Source of the DNA: JANYBV01 sp043763155
GTDB lineage: Bacteria > Pseudomonadota > Alphaproteobacteria > Rickettsiales > SXRF01
NCBI GenBank assembly: GCA_043763155.1
Contig: JAYULW010000089.1
Coordinates: forward strand, 15,965-79,964
Reading direction: 5' to 3'
Length of the DNA stretch: 64,000 nt
Part shown: piece by piece, positions 1 through 8,222 of the stretch
Layout of the letters: each line of letters opens with the position of its first letter
How positions within the stretch are numbered: the stretch's first letter is position 1
Notes under the pieces: model-generated
What the model was told of the DNA's origin: nothing
Databases searched by the model: none
The model's input: only the letters and a program-made list of their open reading frames with translations
Translations under genes and position numbers: made by a program

Positions 1-127
1 CGGTGGCGGCGTTTTTATAATGCGCGCCTTTGTGGGAGGAGCCGGACGAATAATGGCCGCCTTTTGCCTGCGCCTGGGCCGCGCAACACATAACGCCACA
101 TACAACCATCAGCGCGAACCGTTTCAT
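1..127 (-). CDS. Small secreted protein, 3' part outside window
   Basis: Only the first 42 codons are visible; the gene continues past the left edge. The minus-strand ATG at 127-125 is preceded by AAGGGG at a good ribosome-binding distance. The N-terminus (MKRFALMVVCGVMCCAAQAQA) is a typical Sec signal peptide, probably cut after AQA, and the mature start is rich in Gly, His, Ser and Lys (KGGHYSSGSSHKGAHYKN). This suggests an exported small protein; no function can be assigned from the fragment. The downstream tRNA-Val is on the same strand but upstream of this gene. Confidence 0.6.
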   Translation of the reverse strand, partial: MKRFALMVVCGVMCCAAQAQAKGGHYSSGSSHKGAHYKNAAT

Positions 128-154
128 GATGCCCCTTTGCGTACTGACTGGAAA

Positions 155-231
155 TGGTGGGCGATACTTGACTCGAACAAGCGACCTCCACGATGTCAAC
201 GTGGCGCTCTAACCAACTGAGCTAATCGCCC
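155..231 (-). tRNA. tRNA-Val (anticodon GAC)
   Basis: Reading the minus strand gives a complete cloverleaf. The 7-bp acceptor stem is GGGCGAT/ATCGCCC, the discriminator is A and the CCA is encoded. The D arm is GCTC...GAGC with AGTTGGTTA. The anticodon stem CCACG/CGTGG encloses the loop TTGACAT, so the anticodon is GAC (Val). The T arm contains TTCGAGTC. Length is 77 nt including CCA. Confidence 0.96.
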
Positions 232-306
232 CCTTTTTCCGGAACGGGCACACAAATAGCAGCAAAGGGACATGCTAGGCAAGCCCTATTCTGGCGGTTT
301 TATGGG

Positions 307-738
307 CTAAACGACGTGCGCTAAGGGGCTAGAAGCAGGCACGGTTTCGGCCTTTAGCAGCACCAGCTCATTGCTGATGCGGCGGGCAAGATCGTGGGGC
401 ATGGCGTGCTTTACGCTCAGGTCAATGTGCAGGGCCTGCGCGGTTTTATCAATCAGCACGGCGCTTTTCAAGGCGGGCTGGCGGGCGTGGGCCTCACGGG
501 CATATTGCAACGCCCATGCCAGTTCGTCGGCGCGCACCGCATCGGTGAAGCCTGCATATTTCATACTGCTAATCAGCGACTTAGCTTCGCGCAGCTCCGC
601 GTATTCGCGGGCGGATGCCTGACGCATGTCGGCCAGCTTATGGCGAAGGAAGTCGAGTACGGCGCCCAGCTCGCCGCTAAATTCGCGGTGGACGTTTTCC
701 AGATATTGCGGCGCAACAAATGTCTGCATGGTCTGCAT
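307..738 (-). CDS. Hypothetical protein, 143 aa
   Basis: I do not recognise this protein. The frame is open further upstream, but the ATG at 738-736 has GAGG eight bases before it, so I start there (MQTMQTFVAPQYLENVH). The product is soluble and largely helical and charged, with Ala/Leu/Arg-rich stretches (LDFLRHKLADMRQASAREYAELREAKSL) that could form coiled coil. It has no signal peptide or membrane segment. It stands alone between two tRNA genes. Confidence 0.6.
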   Translation of the reverse strand: MQTMQTFVAPQYLENVHREFSGELGAVLDFLRHKLADMRQASAREYAELREAKSLISSMKYAGFTDAVRADELAWALQYAREAHARQPALKSAVLIDKTAQALHIDLSVKHAMPHDLARRISNELVLLKAETVPASSPLAHVV

Positions 739-982
739 GTGATTTTCCTCTTTTCCCGGTTGTGGCCTGTTATTGCTTTGTATTTTTTTATTGGAAGTGG
801 GTTGTAGCATAAATATTCGCACTTCGCCAGCATTACCGGGCTTTATCCACAGTTTTTTGCACAGCTTATCCACAATGGGACAGAGTGCATTGCAGCATGC
901 AATTGCTGCAGCCCCGCGAGAGCGTTGAAAGCAAAGTTTTTATTGCGTGTTGGGGTAGGCTCACGTATGCCGGGTGGGTTGT

Positions 983-1059
983 GTGCCCATAGCTCAGTTG
1001 GATAGAGCACGAGCCTTCTAAGCTCGGGGTCGCAGGTTCGAATCCTGCTGGGCACGCCA
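983..1059 (+). tRNA. tRNA-Arg (anticodon TCT)
   Basis: Complete cloverleaf: acceptor stem GTGCCCA/TGGGCAC, discriminator G and encoded CCA. The D arm is AGCTCAGTTGGATAGAGC. The anticodon stem CGAGC/GCTCG has the loop CTTCTAA, giving anticodon TCT (Arg). The T arm is GCAGGTTCGAATCCTGC. The last bases of the gene form the left copy of an 18-bp direct repeat, which makes this tRNA the apparent integration site of the adjoining islet. Confidence 0.97.
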
Positions 1060-1067
1060 GCATTTTT
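1050..1067 (+). repeat. Direct repeat copy 1 (attL-like, in tRNA-Arg 3' end)
   Basis: The 18-base sequence gggcacgccagcattttt covers the tRNA acceptor 3' strand, CCA and the adjacent T-run. It is identical to positions 2430-2447. The base before each copy differs (t versus a), so the match ends there on the left. Confidence 0.75.
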
Positions 1068-1192
1068 AGATCAATGGGTTAGGAACTCTAATAGTAAAAA
1101 ACACCTAATATCTAATTTAGATCAATCAGCTTAGAAAGATTAGCATAACTGCGCGTTTTTTTATCCATTGCAAGCGTACAAGGACTACAGGA

Positions 1193-2320
1193 ATGAAACT
1201 CTCCAAGTTCATACGCCATAATATCGAGGAAATCTCAGTCGAGTGGGAAAGGTTTGCAGCCACATTATTACCGGATGAGGAATTTAGCGCGTCTGTGCTG
1301 CGAGATGGTATTGCGGCCATTTTAAAAGAAATTGCTACTGACATGGACTGCTCTCAAAGCGCACAGGAGCAGCAGGACAAATCAGAAGGCGGTCAAGAAT
1401 CCAATCCAGATAAGGATAATGCGGCGGAAACGCATGCGTTGGCGCGTGTGCGCATGGGATTAACTTCACGCCAGCTTATTTCTGAATTTAGAGCATTGCG
1501 CGCGACTGTCCTGCGTTTATGGGAGGAAAGTGATACAGAGGTCAGTAAAGATGATCTCTATGATATTACACGCTTCAATGAAGCTGTGGATCAGGCTTTG
1601 ACCGAAGCAGCAGTACGATATTCAGAGAAAATTGAACAATCTCGTGAATTATTCCTGGGTATCCTTGCTCATGACCTCCGCACTCCACTGGGTGCAATTT
1701 CTGGGTTAGCACAATTACTTGTTTACGCAAAAAATCCTGACCGGAATGCTGAATTTGCAAGCCAGATATTGGTTAGTGCTGGTCGTATGGCCCATATGAT
1801 TACGGATCTTATGGAATTGACGCGCGTTCAGTTAGGTTCAGGAATATCCGTGAATCCCTCTGAAAGCGATATTGTAAATATTTGTTCCAACGTCATTACG
1901 GAAATGAAGGCCATTTATCCAGAACGCGCCTTCACATTGGACGCCGATGAATCGCTTATTGGAAAATGGGATGAGCCAAAACTGGGGCAGGTTTTATCAA
2001 ATCTTTTGGCTAATGCCGTACAACATGGCTATGCAAACTCGGTGATTACAGTAAAGGCTAAAAAATTAAAGAATATTATAGAACTACAGGTACATAATGA
2101 AGGCTCAGCTGTTCCTGAAAAATTACTGCCCATTTTATTTGACCGTTTTGTTCAGGGTAAAGCTGGCTTTAGAGCTGATGAAGGCCGAGCGGCTAATTTA
2201 GGGCTAGGCCTGTATATAGCTCGGGAGATTATTGTCGCACACGGCGGAACGCTTACCGTCCATTCAACAAATGATGAAGGTACTACGTTTACGGCTAACC
2301 TTCCTTTAACGATCACCTGA
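1193..2320 (+). CDS. Sensor histidine kinase, cytosolic, RsbRD-like N-terminus
   Basis: A 375-residue kinase without membrane segments. Residues 1-145 look like an RsbRD-type helical sensor region (FIRHNIEEISVEWERFA). Next comes a HisKA dimerisation domain whose H-box LGILAHDLRTPLGAI places the phospho-accepting His at 160. The HATPase_c domain follows, with N-box NLLANAVQHG and G-box LGLGLYIAREI. No response regulator is adjacent, so the partner is unknown. Codon use is much AT-richer than the neighbours, and the gene is the sole cargo of the repeat-bounded islet, both signs of horizontal transfer. The start ATG has an ACAGGA ribosome-binding sequence. Confidence 0.9.
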   Translation: MKLSKFIRHNIEEISVEWERFAATLLPDEEFSASVLRDGIAAILKEIATDMDCSQSAQEQQDKSEGGQESNPDKDNAAETHALARVRMGLTSRQLISEFRALRATVLRLWEESDTEVSKDDLYDITRFNEAVDQALTEAAVRYSEKIEQSRELFLGILAHDLRTPLGAISGLAQLLVYAKNPDRNAEFASQILVSAGRMAHMITDLMELTRVQLGSGISVNPSESDIVNICSNVITEMKAIYPERAFTLDADESLIGKWDEPKLGQVLSNLLANAVQHGYANSVITVKAKKLKNIIELQVHNEGSAVPEKLLPILFDRFVQGKAGFRADEGRAANLGLGLYIAREIIVAHGGTLTVHSTNDEGTTFTANLPLTIT

Positions 2321-2429
2321 AAAATTATTCACAGTTAGTTTTTAAGCTGCCAAAAATTCCTGTTGTATGAATCGTACGGATGATGACACCATTACATCCT
2401 GATAATAATCAGTTCGCATGCGTCCATTA

Positions 2430-2447
2430 GGGCACGCCAGCATTTTT
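2430..2447 (+). repeat. Direct repeat copy 2 (attR-like)
   Basis: Exact second copy of the 18-base sequence at 1050-1067. It lacks any tRNA structure upstream, so it is a scar of integration rather than a second tRNA. It is followed by host-like DNA leading into the gene at 2526. Confidence 0.75.
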
Positions 2448-2525
2448 TGCCACTGACATATCCCCTGAGAGCTTAACACATCATTAGGCCATACGTGATT
2501 TACTGGCCTGAAGGCTGGGGGGAAA

Positions 2526-2876
2526 ATGCGGGTATTGGTTTGGATATTGGTTTTGTGCGTGGGCGGCTATGTGTTTAGCCATGTGCAGATGGCCGGCCAT
2601 TTTCCAGGTCTTTCACCAGCGGTGCCTACTGCCCGGCATGCGAGTGAAGATGCGGGGCATTATTACCTGACGGCGGCTGAAATAATCGCCGTTCAACAAA
2701 CCATGCAGCAATCCGTCAATACACGCCAATTCAAGGATGCGACACTGGCTGACGGGACGGTGGTGCATATTTTTTATGATGGGTATGGGCCGAACATGAA
2801 AATACGGCTGGCCAAGAAGATACGCGTTTTAAGCGGTGACGGGACTATCGTCGGCGATGAGGTGAACTGGCCTTAG
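2526..2876 (+). CDS. Hypothetical exported/anchored protein, 116 aa
   Basis: The N-terminus MRVLVWILVLCVGGYVFSHV is a single hydrophobic segment that would act as a signal anchor. The remainder is a small soluble domain (AAEIIAVQQTMQQSVNTRQFKDATLADGTVVHIFYDGYGPNMKIRLAKKI). GGGGGG-rich sequence precedes the ATG. The stop codon lies one base before the next ATG, so it is probably co-transcribed with the membrane protease that follows. The family is not recognised. Confidence 0.6.
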   Translation: MRVLVWILVLCVGGYVFSHVQMAGHFPGLSPAVPTARHASEDAGHYYLTAAEIIAVQQTMQQSVNTRQFKDATLADGTVVHIFYDGYGPNMKIRLAKKIRVLSGDGTIVGDEVNWP

Positions 2877-2877
2877 C

Positions 2878-3642
2878 ATGAGGGAATTGCTTGACAGGAA
2901 TACGTTATTTATCATGGCCAGCGCGTGTTTTCTGGCGCTTGCGTGTATTTTGCCCGCCACGAGCGGCATGATCGTTTTTTGGGTCATTGCGTGCGGGGCG
3001 CATATAGCGGATACGCTTTTTCATGAGCTGGGGCACACGGTTTTCAGCTGGTTATTCGGCGCGCCTGCCATTCCGATGATATTCACGCTGTATGGGGCGG
3101 ACCAGGCGGGTGGGATGACGCTTACCTATGAGCGTAGCTGGCTGGTGCAGTGGGGCGCGTATGCGGGCATGGGGTATGGGTGTTTCTGGGCGTACCGGAA
3201 CTGGTTTAGGGTGTTTGTGCCTGCGGTGGTGTTTTGCGCGGTGGTGGTGGGGGTGTCGCTTAGCAGGCATTACGAGATCGTGATTGATTATATGGGGCAT
3301 GGGGGTGCGATTGCGGTTGGCGGGTTCTTTTTGTTCCGGGCGTGGGTTTATATGGATGCGCGCAACGGGTATGAGCGGTGGCTGAATGCGTTTTTCGGGT
3401 TTTTTCTGACGCTGGATAATGTGTATTTTGCTTACAACATTGCGTTTGACGCGTGGGCGCGTGATGATTACACGGGCCATGTGGCGTTTGGGCTTACGCA
3501 TAATGATTTCCAGAAAATCGCAGAGGAAATGGCGGGCTGGAGCACGCGGGGCGTTGCTGTTTTTACCCTTGGGTATGCGGGGGTGGTGATTGTGGGGGCG
3601 TTTGTGCTGGCGGGGCTTCTGCGCGATAATTTTTATGAGTGA
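2878..3642 (+). CDS. Membrane protein with HELGH zinc-protease motif (M50-like)
   Basis: A 254-residue integral membrane protein with roughly six hydrophobic segments. The second segment carries ADTLFHELGHTVFSWLFG, an HExxH zinc motif embedded in a membrane helix as in M50 site-2-type peptidases (M50B-like). The usual second metal motif of M50 (LDG or NPDG) is not evident, so catalytic activity is an inference. It begins directly after the upstream 116-residue gene and probably works with it. Localisation is the inner membrane. Confidence 0.6.
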   Translation: MRELLDRNTLFIMASACFLALACILPATSGMIVFWVIACGAHIADTLFHELGHTVFSWLFGAPAIPMIFTLYGADQAGGMTLTYERSWLVQWGAYAGMGYGCFWAYRNWFRVFVPAVVFCAVVVGVSLSRHYEIVIDYMGHGGAIAVGGFFLFRAWVYMDARNGYERWLNAFFGFFLTLDNVYFAYNIAFDAWARDDYTGHVAFGLTHNDFQKIAEEMAGWSTRGVAVFTLGYAGVVIVGAFVLAGLLRDNFYE

Positions 3643-3650
3643 CGCAGCGC

Positions 3651-6600
3651 TTACATGGCGGCGGCACGCTTGGGTGCCGTGCTTTCGCCGTGGTATTGCA
3701 GGCGCTCCATAAGGCTTAGCACGCTGCGGCTGACGTCGTTTTCCTTAATGCGTACTTCATAGGTGTTTTTGGGTTTTGAGGAGTGGCTGCCTGCCATGAA
3801 GGTGGTGGGCATGGGCATTTCTTCGAGCTGGGCTTTTTCGGCGAAAATGGCTCTCATTTCGGAGTACAGGCCCTTGGCGCGCTCGCGGCGGGCGGTTTGG
3901 CGCTCGCCCTCATAGGCAGGGGGCAGCACGAACGTGTAGCGCTGGTTGCGGACTTCGTGGGTTACTTTCAGCGAAGGGTACTGGCGCAGGATGCGGATGG
4001 CTTTGACTTCGGTGCTGTATTGGCTGTCTTTGGCTTCCAGCGTACCTTTGATGCCTTTGGGGATGGTGTCGGTGGGGCGGGCTTTGAAGAGGGCGAGGTC
4101 TTCCATGAAAGTCACCGCGTCGCCTACGGGGTGTGCGCCGTTCGAGGCGGCGTCGGAGGGGCCGGAAAGCACGGTGACATGCAGGTTGATGGGGCGTTTG
4201 CCCGCGTTACGCTCCATGCTCAGGCCCGTTACTTTCAGCCTGGAGCCGAAGGGCGAATTGTCGAGGGCGTATTTGATGAAGTGGGCGCGCTCGCCGGGGG
4301 TTTCGCTGCCGTAGCGGGCCTCGGAGGGGGTGGTGGTGATTTTGAAATTGCCTTCGCTTTGTTTCACCACGCTGACGCTGGGGTCGGCGATGAGCTGCAA
4401 AATAGTTTTGGGCACCTGCCGCTTGTGCAGGCGCATGAATTCTTCCTGATCGAGGCGCTTAAACCATTCGCTGCGGTTGGAGGGATTTTCCACGATAGCG
4501 GGCACGGGGTCCACGGGATTGACCGGGTAACGCGGGCGGTGGCGTTGGGGTTCGATTTTTTGAACCCGCTGAATCTTTGCATCGGCGCCGGTGGTGGAGT
4601 TATATTTGATGGTGGCGGTTGTACCTGCCAGCATCTTTTGCTGCTGCACGCTGAAATGGGGTATGGATTCTACAGGCAGTTCGATGAGGTGGCCTTTGCC
4701 CGGCTCATAAGGGATGCGTTTTTTGGCTTCCATGAGTTTGGCGAGGGCGTTCTTGGCCTGGCCTGCAAGGCTGGGGTCGCGGCCCAGAAGCTCCACATAG
4801 CCGGTGACCACGCGCACGCCAAGCTCGTGGGTGGCTTTGGGGTTGGGCAGGATGGAAAGCGGCTGGGTGAGGTCGAGTTCTTCGGGGTGGCCGACTTTAG
4901 TGAAGCCGCTGGCCTTCAAATAGTTCTGCACATAGGCGGGGATCACGGGTTTGGCGCGTATTTTTTCGACGGCGAAGATGTGGGTGCCGCTTTTTGCGGC
5001 GGCGGCTTCGGCGAGCGCGGGGGTCATGTCGTCGGCGGTCATGGGGCGGTATTGGGTTTCGCCCATCTGGGTGTTCCAGAACAAGGTGGGGATGTCGCCC
5101 AGCTCATCGCGGGCTTTATTGATGGTTACCGACATGAGGGCCGCGTCGCGGTCCGTGTATTCGAGGGGTTTGATGATGTCTTGCGTCTGGTTGCGCTGGG
5201 CGAAGGTCTGGTAGCGCTCGAAGAGCGCGCCCAGGGGCTGCTTGTTTATTTCCTGGTCCACGCGGATTTCGATGGCGGAGAGTACTTCCACTATTTGTTC
5301 GCGGGTGATGCCGTGGGTGAGCAGGTGCAGGCGGCCGGAATCCACCACGAAGGCGAAGTCGAGGACGCGCTCGCCGAAGCGATGCTTCAGCTCGCCTGCG
5401 GCGATGCGGCGGATTTGTTCGTTGATTGATTTGCCGAGCGAAGTGCTGACTTCGTTGGTTCCGGCGAAACTGCTCAGGCCGATGTAACTTAAAAGGCGGG
5501 TTTCGTGGTCGCAGGACTGGAAGAGTTCGAGGGCAGGCTTAGTGCGGCCACTCAGGCAGATGCCGTATTCGTCGCGGGCGTTGAAAAATTTGAGGGGTTT
5601 GTCGAAGAAGGCGTGGCGCTGCTCGTCGGTGAGGCCGATTTTTACGGCTTGCTTGTCCAGCGTGCGCTTGCGGGTAAGGTCGAAGCACTCGTAGGAATTC
5701 AGGGTGCCCAGAAAGGTGGTGAGGTTCTGGGTGAGGGCATCTTTGGTGCTGTCGAGCTGCAAAACAGCGTATTCGTCCTTGGAAAACGGGGTTTCCTGAT
5801 AGACTTTTTCGATGGTTTTGAGGATGTGGGCCGCGACCTCTTCGGGCTTGCGCTCAAGCGCGAAGGGCATTTCGTCAATGTCGGTTTTCAGGGCGATTTT
5901 CAGGCGGCGCACGGCGTCGTCGGAGACAGTGACGTAGGTTTTGGTGATTTCGATGAATTTTTCGATGTAGTGCTCAGGGTTGTTTGCGGGCAGCGCATGG
6001 ATGCGCTCAGGCGCGAGATCGTAGGGGAATTCGCGGCGGTCGTTCTCAGGGCGGCGATAAAGTTTGTCGAAGGGAGGCTTGCGCACGGTGTTGATGATGG
6101 TGCGGAAGGCTTCCATGTGGTTGTAGCGGATGGTGCCGAGTTCTTTGCTTTTGGCATCGTCTTTGTGGGGGCTGTGGAAGATGGTCTGGCGGGCCTCCAG
6201 AGCCTTGGTGATGTAAGCGCCACGGGTGGCGGCGCGCTGTTCGCGATTTTCATTCACCTCGTGGTCTATTTTGTTCAGCAGTTCGTCGGTGGTGAGGCCC
6301 TCGCCCAGCGCCACTGCGCCGATTTTGATACCTGCGCCGCCATATTTGAAGGCGTTGAAAACATGGGGGTCGGCGAGCTGGTCGAACGTGTGGATCTCGT
6401 GCCAGGGCTGGTTGTCTTTGAGGTATTTTAAATGGGGGAGCGAATCGAAGCCCAATGAGTGGGTGAATTTGCCTACCTTCTCCTGCGCGGATTTCATGGC
6501 GTCTTTAATGTCGTCATCGTCGAGGCCCGCGATTGCGATGCGGAACTCGTCGCCGGATGAGAGGCGGATGAGGTTCATGTGGGAGCTGAGGTTTTCTTTG

Positions 6601-7190
6601 GTGACGTTGGCGCCTTTGGATTTCAGTTTGGCTTCAAACTCGTGCATTACGATGCCGTTGATAATGCGGATGTAGCCGTCGGTGAACTGGGTGGTGGTGG
6701 TGCGGTGGCGGTTGCTGCGCGTGGGGTTCAGGCGGTCGGTGGCGCTGATCATGCGCTCGGCGGCTTTCATGACCGCTTCCATGTTCACGATGTCGTACTG
6801 CACGATGTGAGCGTTGCGCATGGGGTGGTCTTTGCCTGGGGCAGTGTAGGCTTCCTGCACCCACAGGTCGAGGAGCGCGGTGAGGAAGTTACCGCCGGAA
6901 TTGGCGAGCGCACCGGTGCGGGTTTCGCGGCTGAGAAGCGGGTTCATCACCTTGCAGGCAATGTCGGTGGCCTGGTTGAGCTTGCCTATTTCGGCGGTGG
7001 CGCCCTCGCCCTTAAGCGTAGCTTCATCGCGCCAGTTGACGATGGATTCCTGGGATTGCAGCAGTTTGCGCAGCAGTGCGTCGGGCGATTCCAGCGTGTG
7101 GAGGTTCGCCAGCATGCGCAGCGTTTCGTGCCGCTTCAGGCCGAGGCCTTCTTCGACGTTTGCGAAGAAACTGTTATAGCAATTCGTCAT
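3651..7190 (-). CDS. 1179-residue protein with degenerate GGDEF-like domain
   Basis: A very large soluble protein without signal peptide or clear membrane helices. I see a GGDEF-like pattern at about residues 126-315. AHIVQYDIVN (Asp 133) corresponds to the metal-binding strand, LIRLSSGDEFRIAI (SGDEF at 212-216) to the signature loop, and AGIKIGAVAL...TDELLNKIDHEV to the C-terminal strand and helix. The signature is SGDEF rather than GGDEF, so cyclase activity is doubtful. A second weaker echo may lie near the middle (SLGKSINEQIRRIAAGELKHRFG). The C-terminal third is basic and unrecognised. It is not in an obvious operon; a palindromic AT-rich stretch (7204-7224) precedes the start. Confidence 0.65.
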   Translation of the reverse strand: MTNCYNSFFANVEEGLGLKRHETLRMLANLHTLESPDALLRKLLQSQESIVNWRDEATLKGEGATAEIGKLNQATDIACKVMNPLLSRETRTGALANSGGNFLTALLDLWVQEAYTAPGKDHPMRNAHIVQYDIVNMEAVMKAAERMISATDRLNPTRSNRHRTTTTQFTDGYIRIINGIVMHEFEAKLKSKGANVTKENLSSHMNLIRLSSGDEFRIAIAGLDDDDIKDAMKSAQEKVGKFTHSLGFDSLPHLKYLKDNQPWHEIHTFDQLADPHVFNAFKYGGAGIKIGAVALGEGLTTDELLNKIDHEVNENREQRAATRGAYITKALEARQTIFHSPHKDDAKSKELGTIRYNHMEAFRTIINTVRKPPFDKLYRRPENDRREFPYDLAPERIHALPANNPEHYIEKFIEITKTYVTVSDDAVRRLKIALKTDIDEMPFALERKPEEVAAHILKTIEKVYQETPFSKDEYAVLQLDSTKDALTQNLTTFLGTLNSYECFDLTRKRTLDKQAVKIGLTDEQRHAFFDKPLKFFNARDEYGICLSGRTKPALELFQSCDHETRLLSYIGLSSFAGTNEVSTSLGKSINEQIRRIAAGELKHRFGERVLDFAFVVDSGRLHLLTHGITREQIVEVLSAIEIRVDQEINKQPLGALFERYQTFAQRNQTQDIIKPLEYTDRDAALMSVTINKARDELGDIPTLFWNTQMGETQYRPMTADDMTPALAEAAAAKSGTHIFAVEKIRAKPVIPAYVQNYLKASGFTKVGHPEELDLTQPLSILPNPKATHELGVRVVTGYVELLGRDPSLAGQAKNALAKLMEAKKRIPYEPGKGHLIELPVESIPHFSVQQQKMLAGTTATIKYNSTTGADAKIQRVQKIEPQRHRPRYPVNPVDPVPAIVENPSNRSEWFKRLDQEEFMRLHKRQVPKTILQLIADPSVSVVKQSEGNFKITTTPSEARYGSETPGERAHFIKYALDNSPFGSRLKVTGLSMERNAGKRPINLHVTVLSGPSDAASNGAHPVGDAVTFMEDLALFKARPTDTIPKGIKGTLEAKDSQYSTEVKAIRILRQYPSLKVTHEVRNQRYTFVLPPAYEGERQTARRERAKGLYSEMRAIFAEKAQLEEMPMPTTFMAGSHSSKPKNTYEVRIKENDVSRSVLSLMERLQYHGESTAPKRAAAM

Positions 7191-7438
7191 TCATGCTCGC
7201 CCACTAATTATTAATGAATATTAATAGTGTGTCCGGGGCCATTTGGCCAGCATTAAGCTCGGTAAAATTTATGTGAGGGGGGCTATGGTGCGCAGCAGCT
7301 GGGGCTTATGGAAAAGCGTTGCTTTACAGGAGCTAATATAGGGGGAGAAATCAGGTGTTTTTTTGCGGCTGGGGATTATTTATATTTTTTTACCTTTTTA
7401 GAGGGTTTTTGCGCTGCCAGCATGCCTGCTTATTTTCG

Positions 7439-8155
7439 CTAGTGGGGGTTTTTCAGGCGTAGCTGAAGAATGCGATACATGAGGTATAGCATAAATATGA
7501 TGCCGTTCAGGCCCTCAAGATGGCTGCGGCCATTCTGCCTTGGGCGCATGGGCATGTAGATTTCGGCGATGGAGAGCTTGGCGCGCAGCGCCTGAGGGAC
7601 AAGCGCAGCGTCGAGCGATGCGGGGTCGAGATGCTGCTGGAAATACTGCATGGCGGTGCGGTCCATCATGCGCATGCCGCTTAAAGGATCGGAGAGCCAG
7701 CGGCCAAAGAGGAGAAAAACCTGCGCAGCGATCAGCAAGCCCCCTACCCTGCGCAAGCCGCCTTTGTAGCTGCGTTTGCGATAATAGCGGCTGCCGATGA
7801 TGAGGTTGGCGTTTTCTTTTTTGAGGAAATCGGGGATATGGCAGGGAATATGCTGGCCGTCGCCGTCAATCTGGATGCAGTAATCATAGCCGTTTTCCAG
7901 CGCGTAGGTGATGCCGGTTTTTAAGGCGGCGGCGATGCCCAGGTTTTGTTCATGGCGCAGTACGGGCGAAAGTTCGCGGGCGATGGCGCTGGTTTGATCC
8001 TGCGATCCGTCGTCTATGACCAGCGTGTCGCAGGGGAATTTCAGGGTCGCGAATTCCCGGAGTAGGCTGCCGATCGCTTCTGCTTCATTGTAGCAGGGGA
8101 TAACCGCCAGTATTTTGGGGAAATTCTGGTTCAAAAAACACCTTTTATTGTGCAT
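7439..8155 (-). CDS. Family 2 glycosyltransferase
   Basis: A 238-residue GT-A fold enzyme, dolichol-phosphate-mannose-synthase-like. It shows ILAVIPCYNEAEAIGSLL at the N-terminus, VIDDGSQDQT, the DxD metal/nucleotide-sugar motif in QIDGDGQHIP, and IIGSRYY. It transfers a sugar from a nucleotide donor to a lipid or polymer acceptor; the acceptor cannot be read from sequence. The C-terminus has one hydrophobic stretch (LNGIIFMLYLMYRILQL) that may hold it at the membrane. It is divergent from the GT-C-like gene at 8223, which could use its product. Confidence 0.88.
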   Translation of the reverse strand: MHNKRCFLNQNFPKILAVIPCYNEAEAIGSLLREFATLKFPCDTLVIDDGSQDQTSAIARELSPVLRHEQNLGIAAALKTGITYALENGYDYCIQIDGDGQHIPCHIPDFLKKENANLIIGSRYYRKRSYKGGLRRVGGLLIAAQVFLLFGRWLSDPLSGMRMMDRTAMQYFQQHLDPASLDAALVPQALRAKLSIAEIYMPMRPRQNGRSHLEGLNGIIFMLYLMYRILQLRLKNPH

Positions 8156-8222
8156 TGCAGCGTAATACTATATAACCCGAACTTCCTCGTTTGAGCAAAT
8201 ACAATATACGCGTGCCGATGAA

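Larger units (their letters stand above)
1050..2447. mobile_element. Putative genomic islet integrated at tRNA-Arg
   Basis: The tRNA-Arg 3' end and following T-run (1050-1067) are repeated exactly at 2430-2447, as expected for attL/attR of a tRNA-targeting site-specific recombinase. The DNA between them is clearly AT-richer than its surroundings. Counted 60-base blocks inside the kinase gene give 27% (2041-2100), 35% (1861-1920) and 48% (1381-1440) GC, against 53% at 3001-3060. The only gene inside is one histidine kinase. No integrase is present, so this is either a remnant or an element mobilised in trans. The repeats and composition are seen directly; mobility is inferred. Confidence 0.6.

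Noticed and set aside
2430..2447. Second repeat as the end of another tRNA-Arg gene
   Set aside because: No D arm, anticodon arm or T arm is found upstream of it.
3783..5429. A 548-codon open frame on the plus strand, antisense to the 1179-residue gene, with further ones at 5505-6431 and 6579-7214
   Set aside because: They are fragmented, have Gly/Phe/Val-rich unnatural composition, lack ribosome-binding sites and lie opposite one long uninterrupted frame.
7204..7224. AT-rich TTATTAATGAATATTAATA before the 1179-residue gene as a regulator site
   Set aside because: The dyads are short and made only of A and T, so chance and promoter composition explain them.
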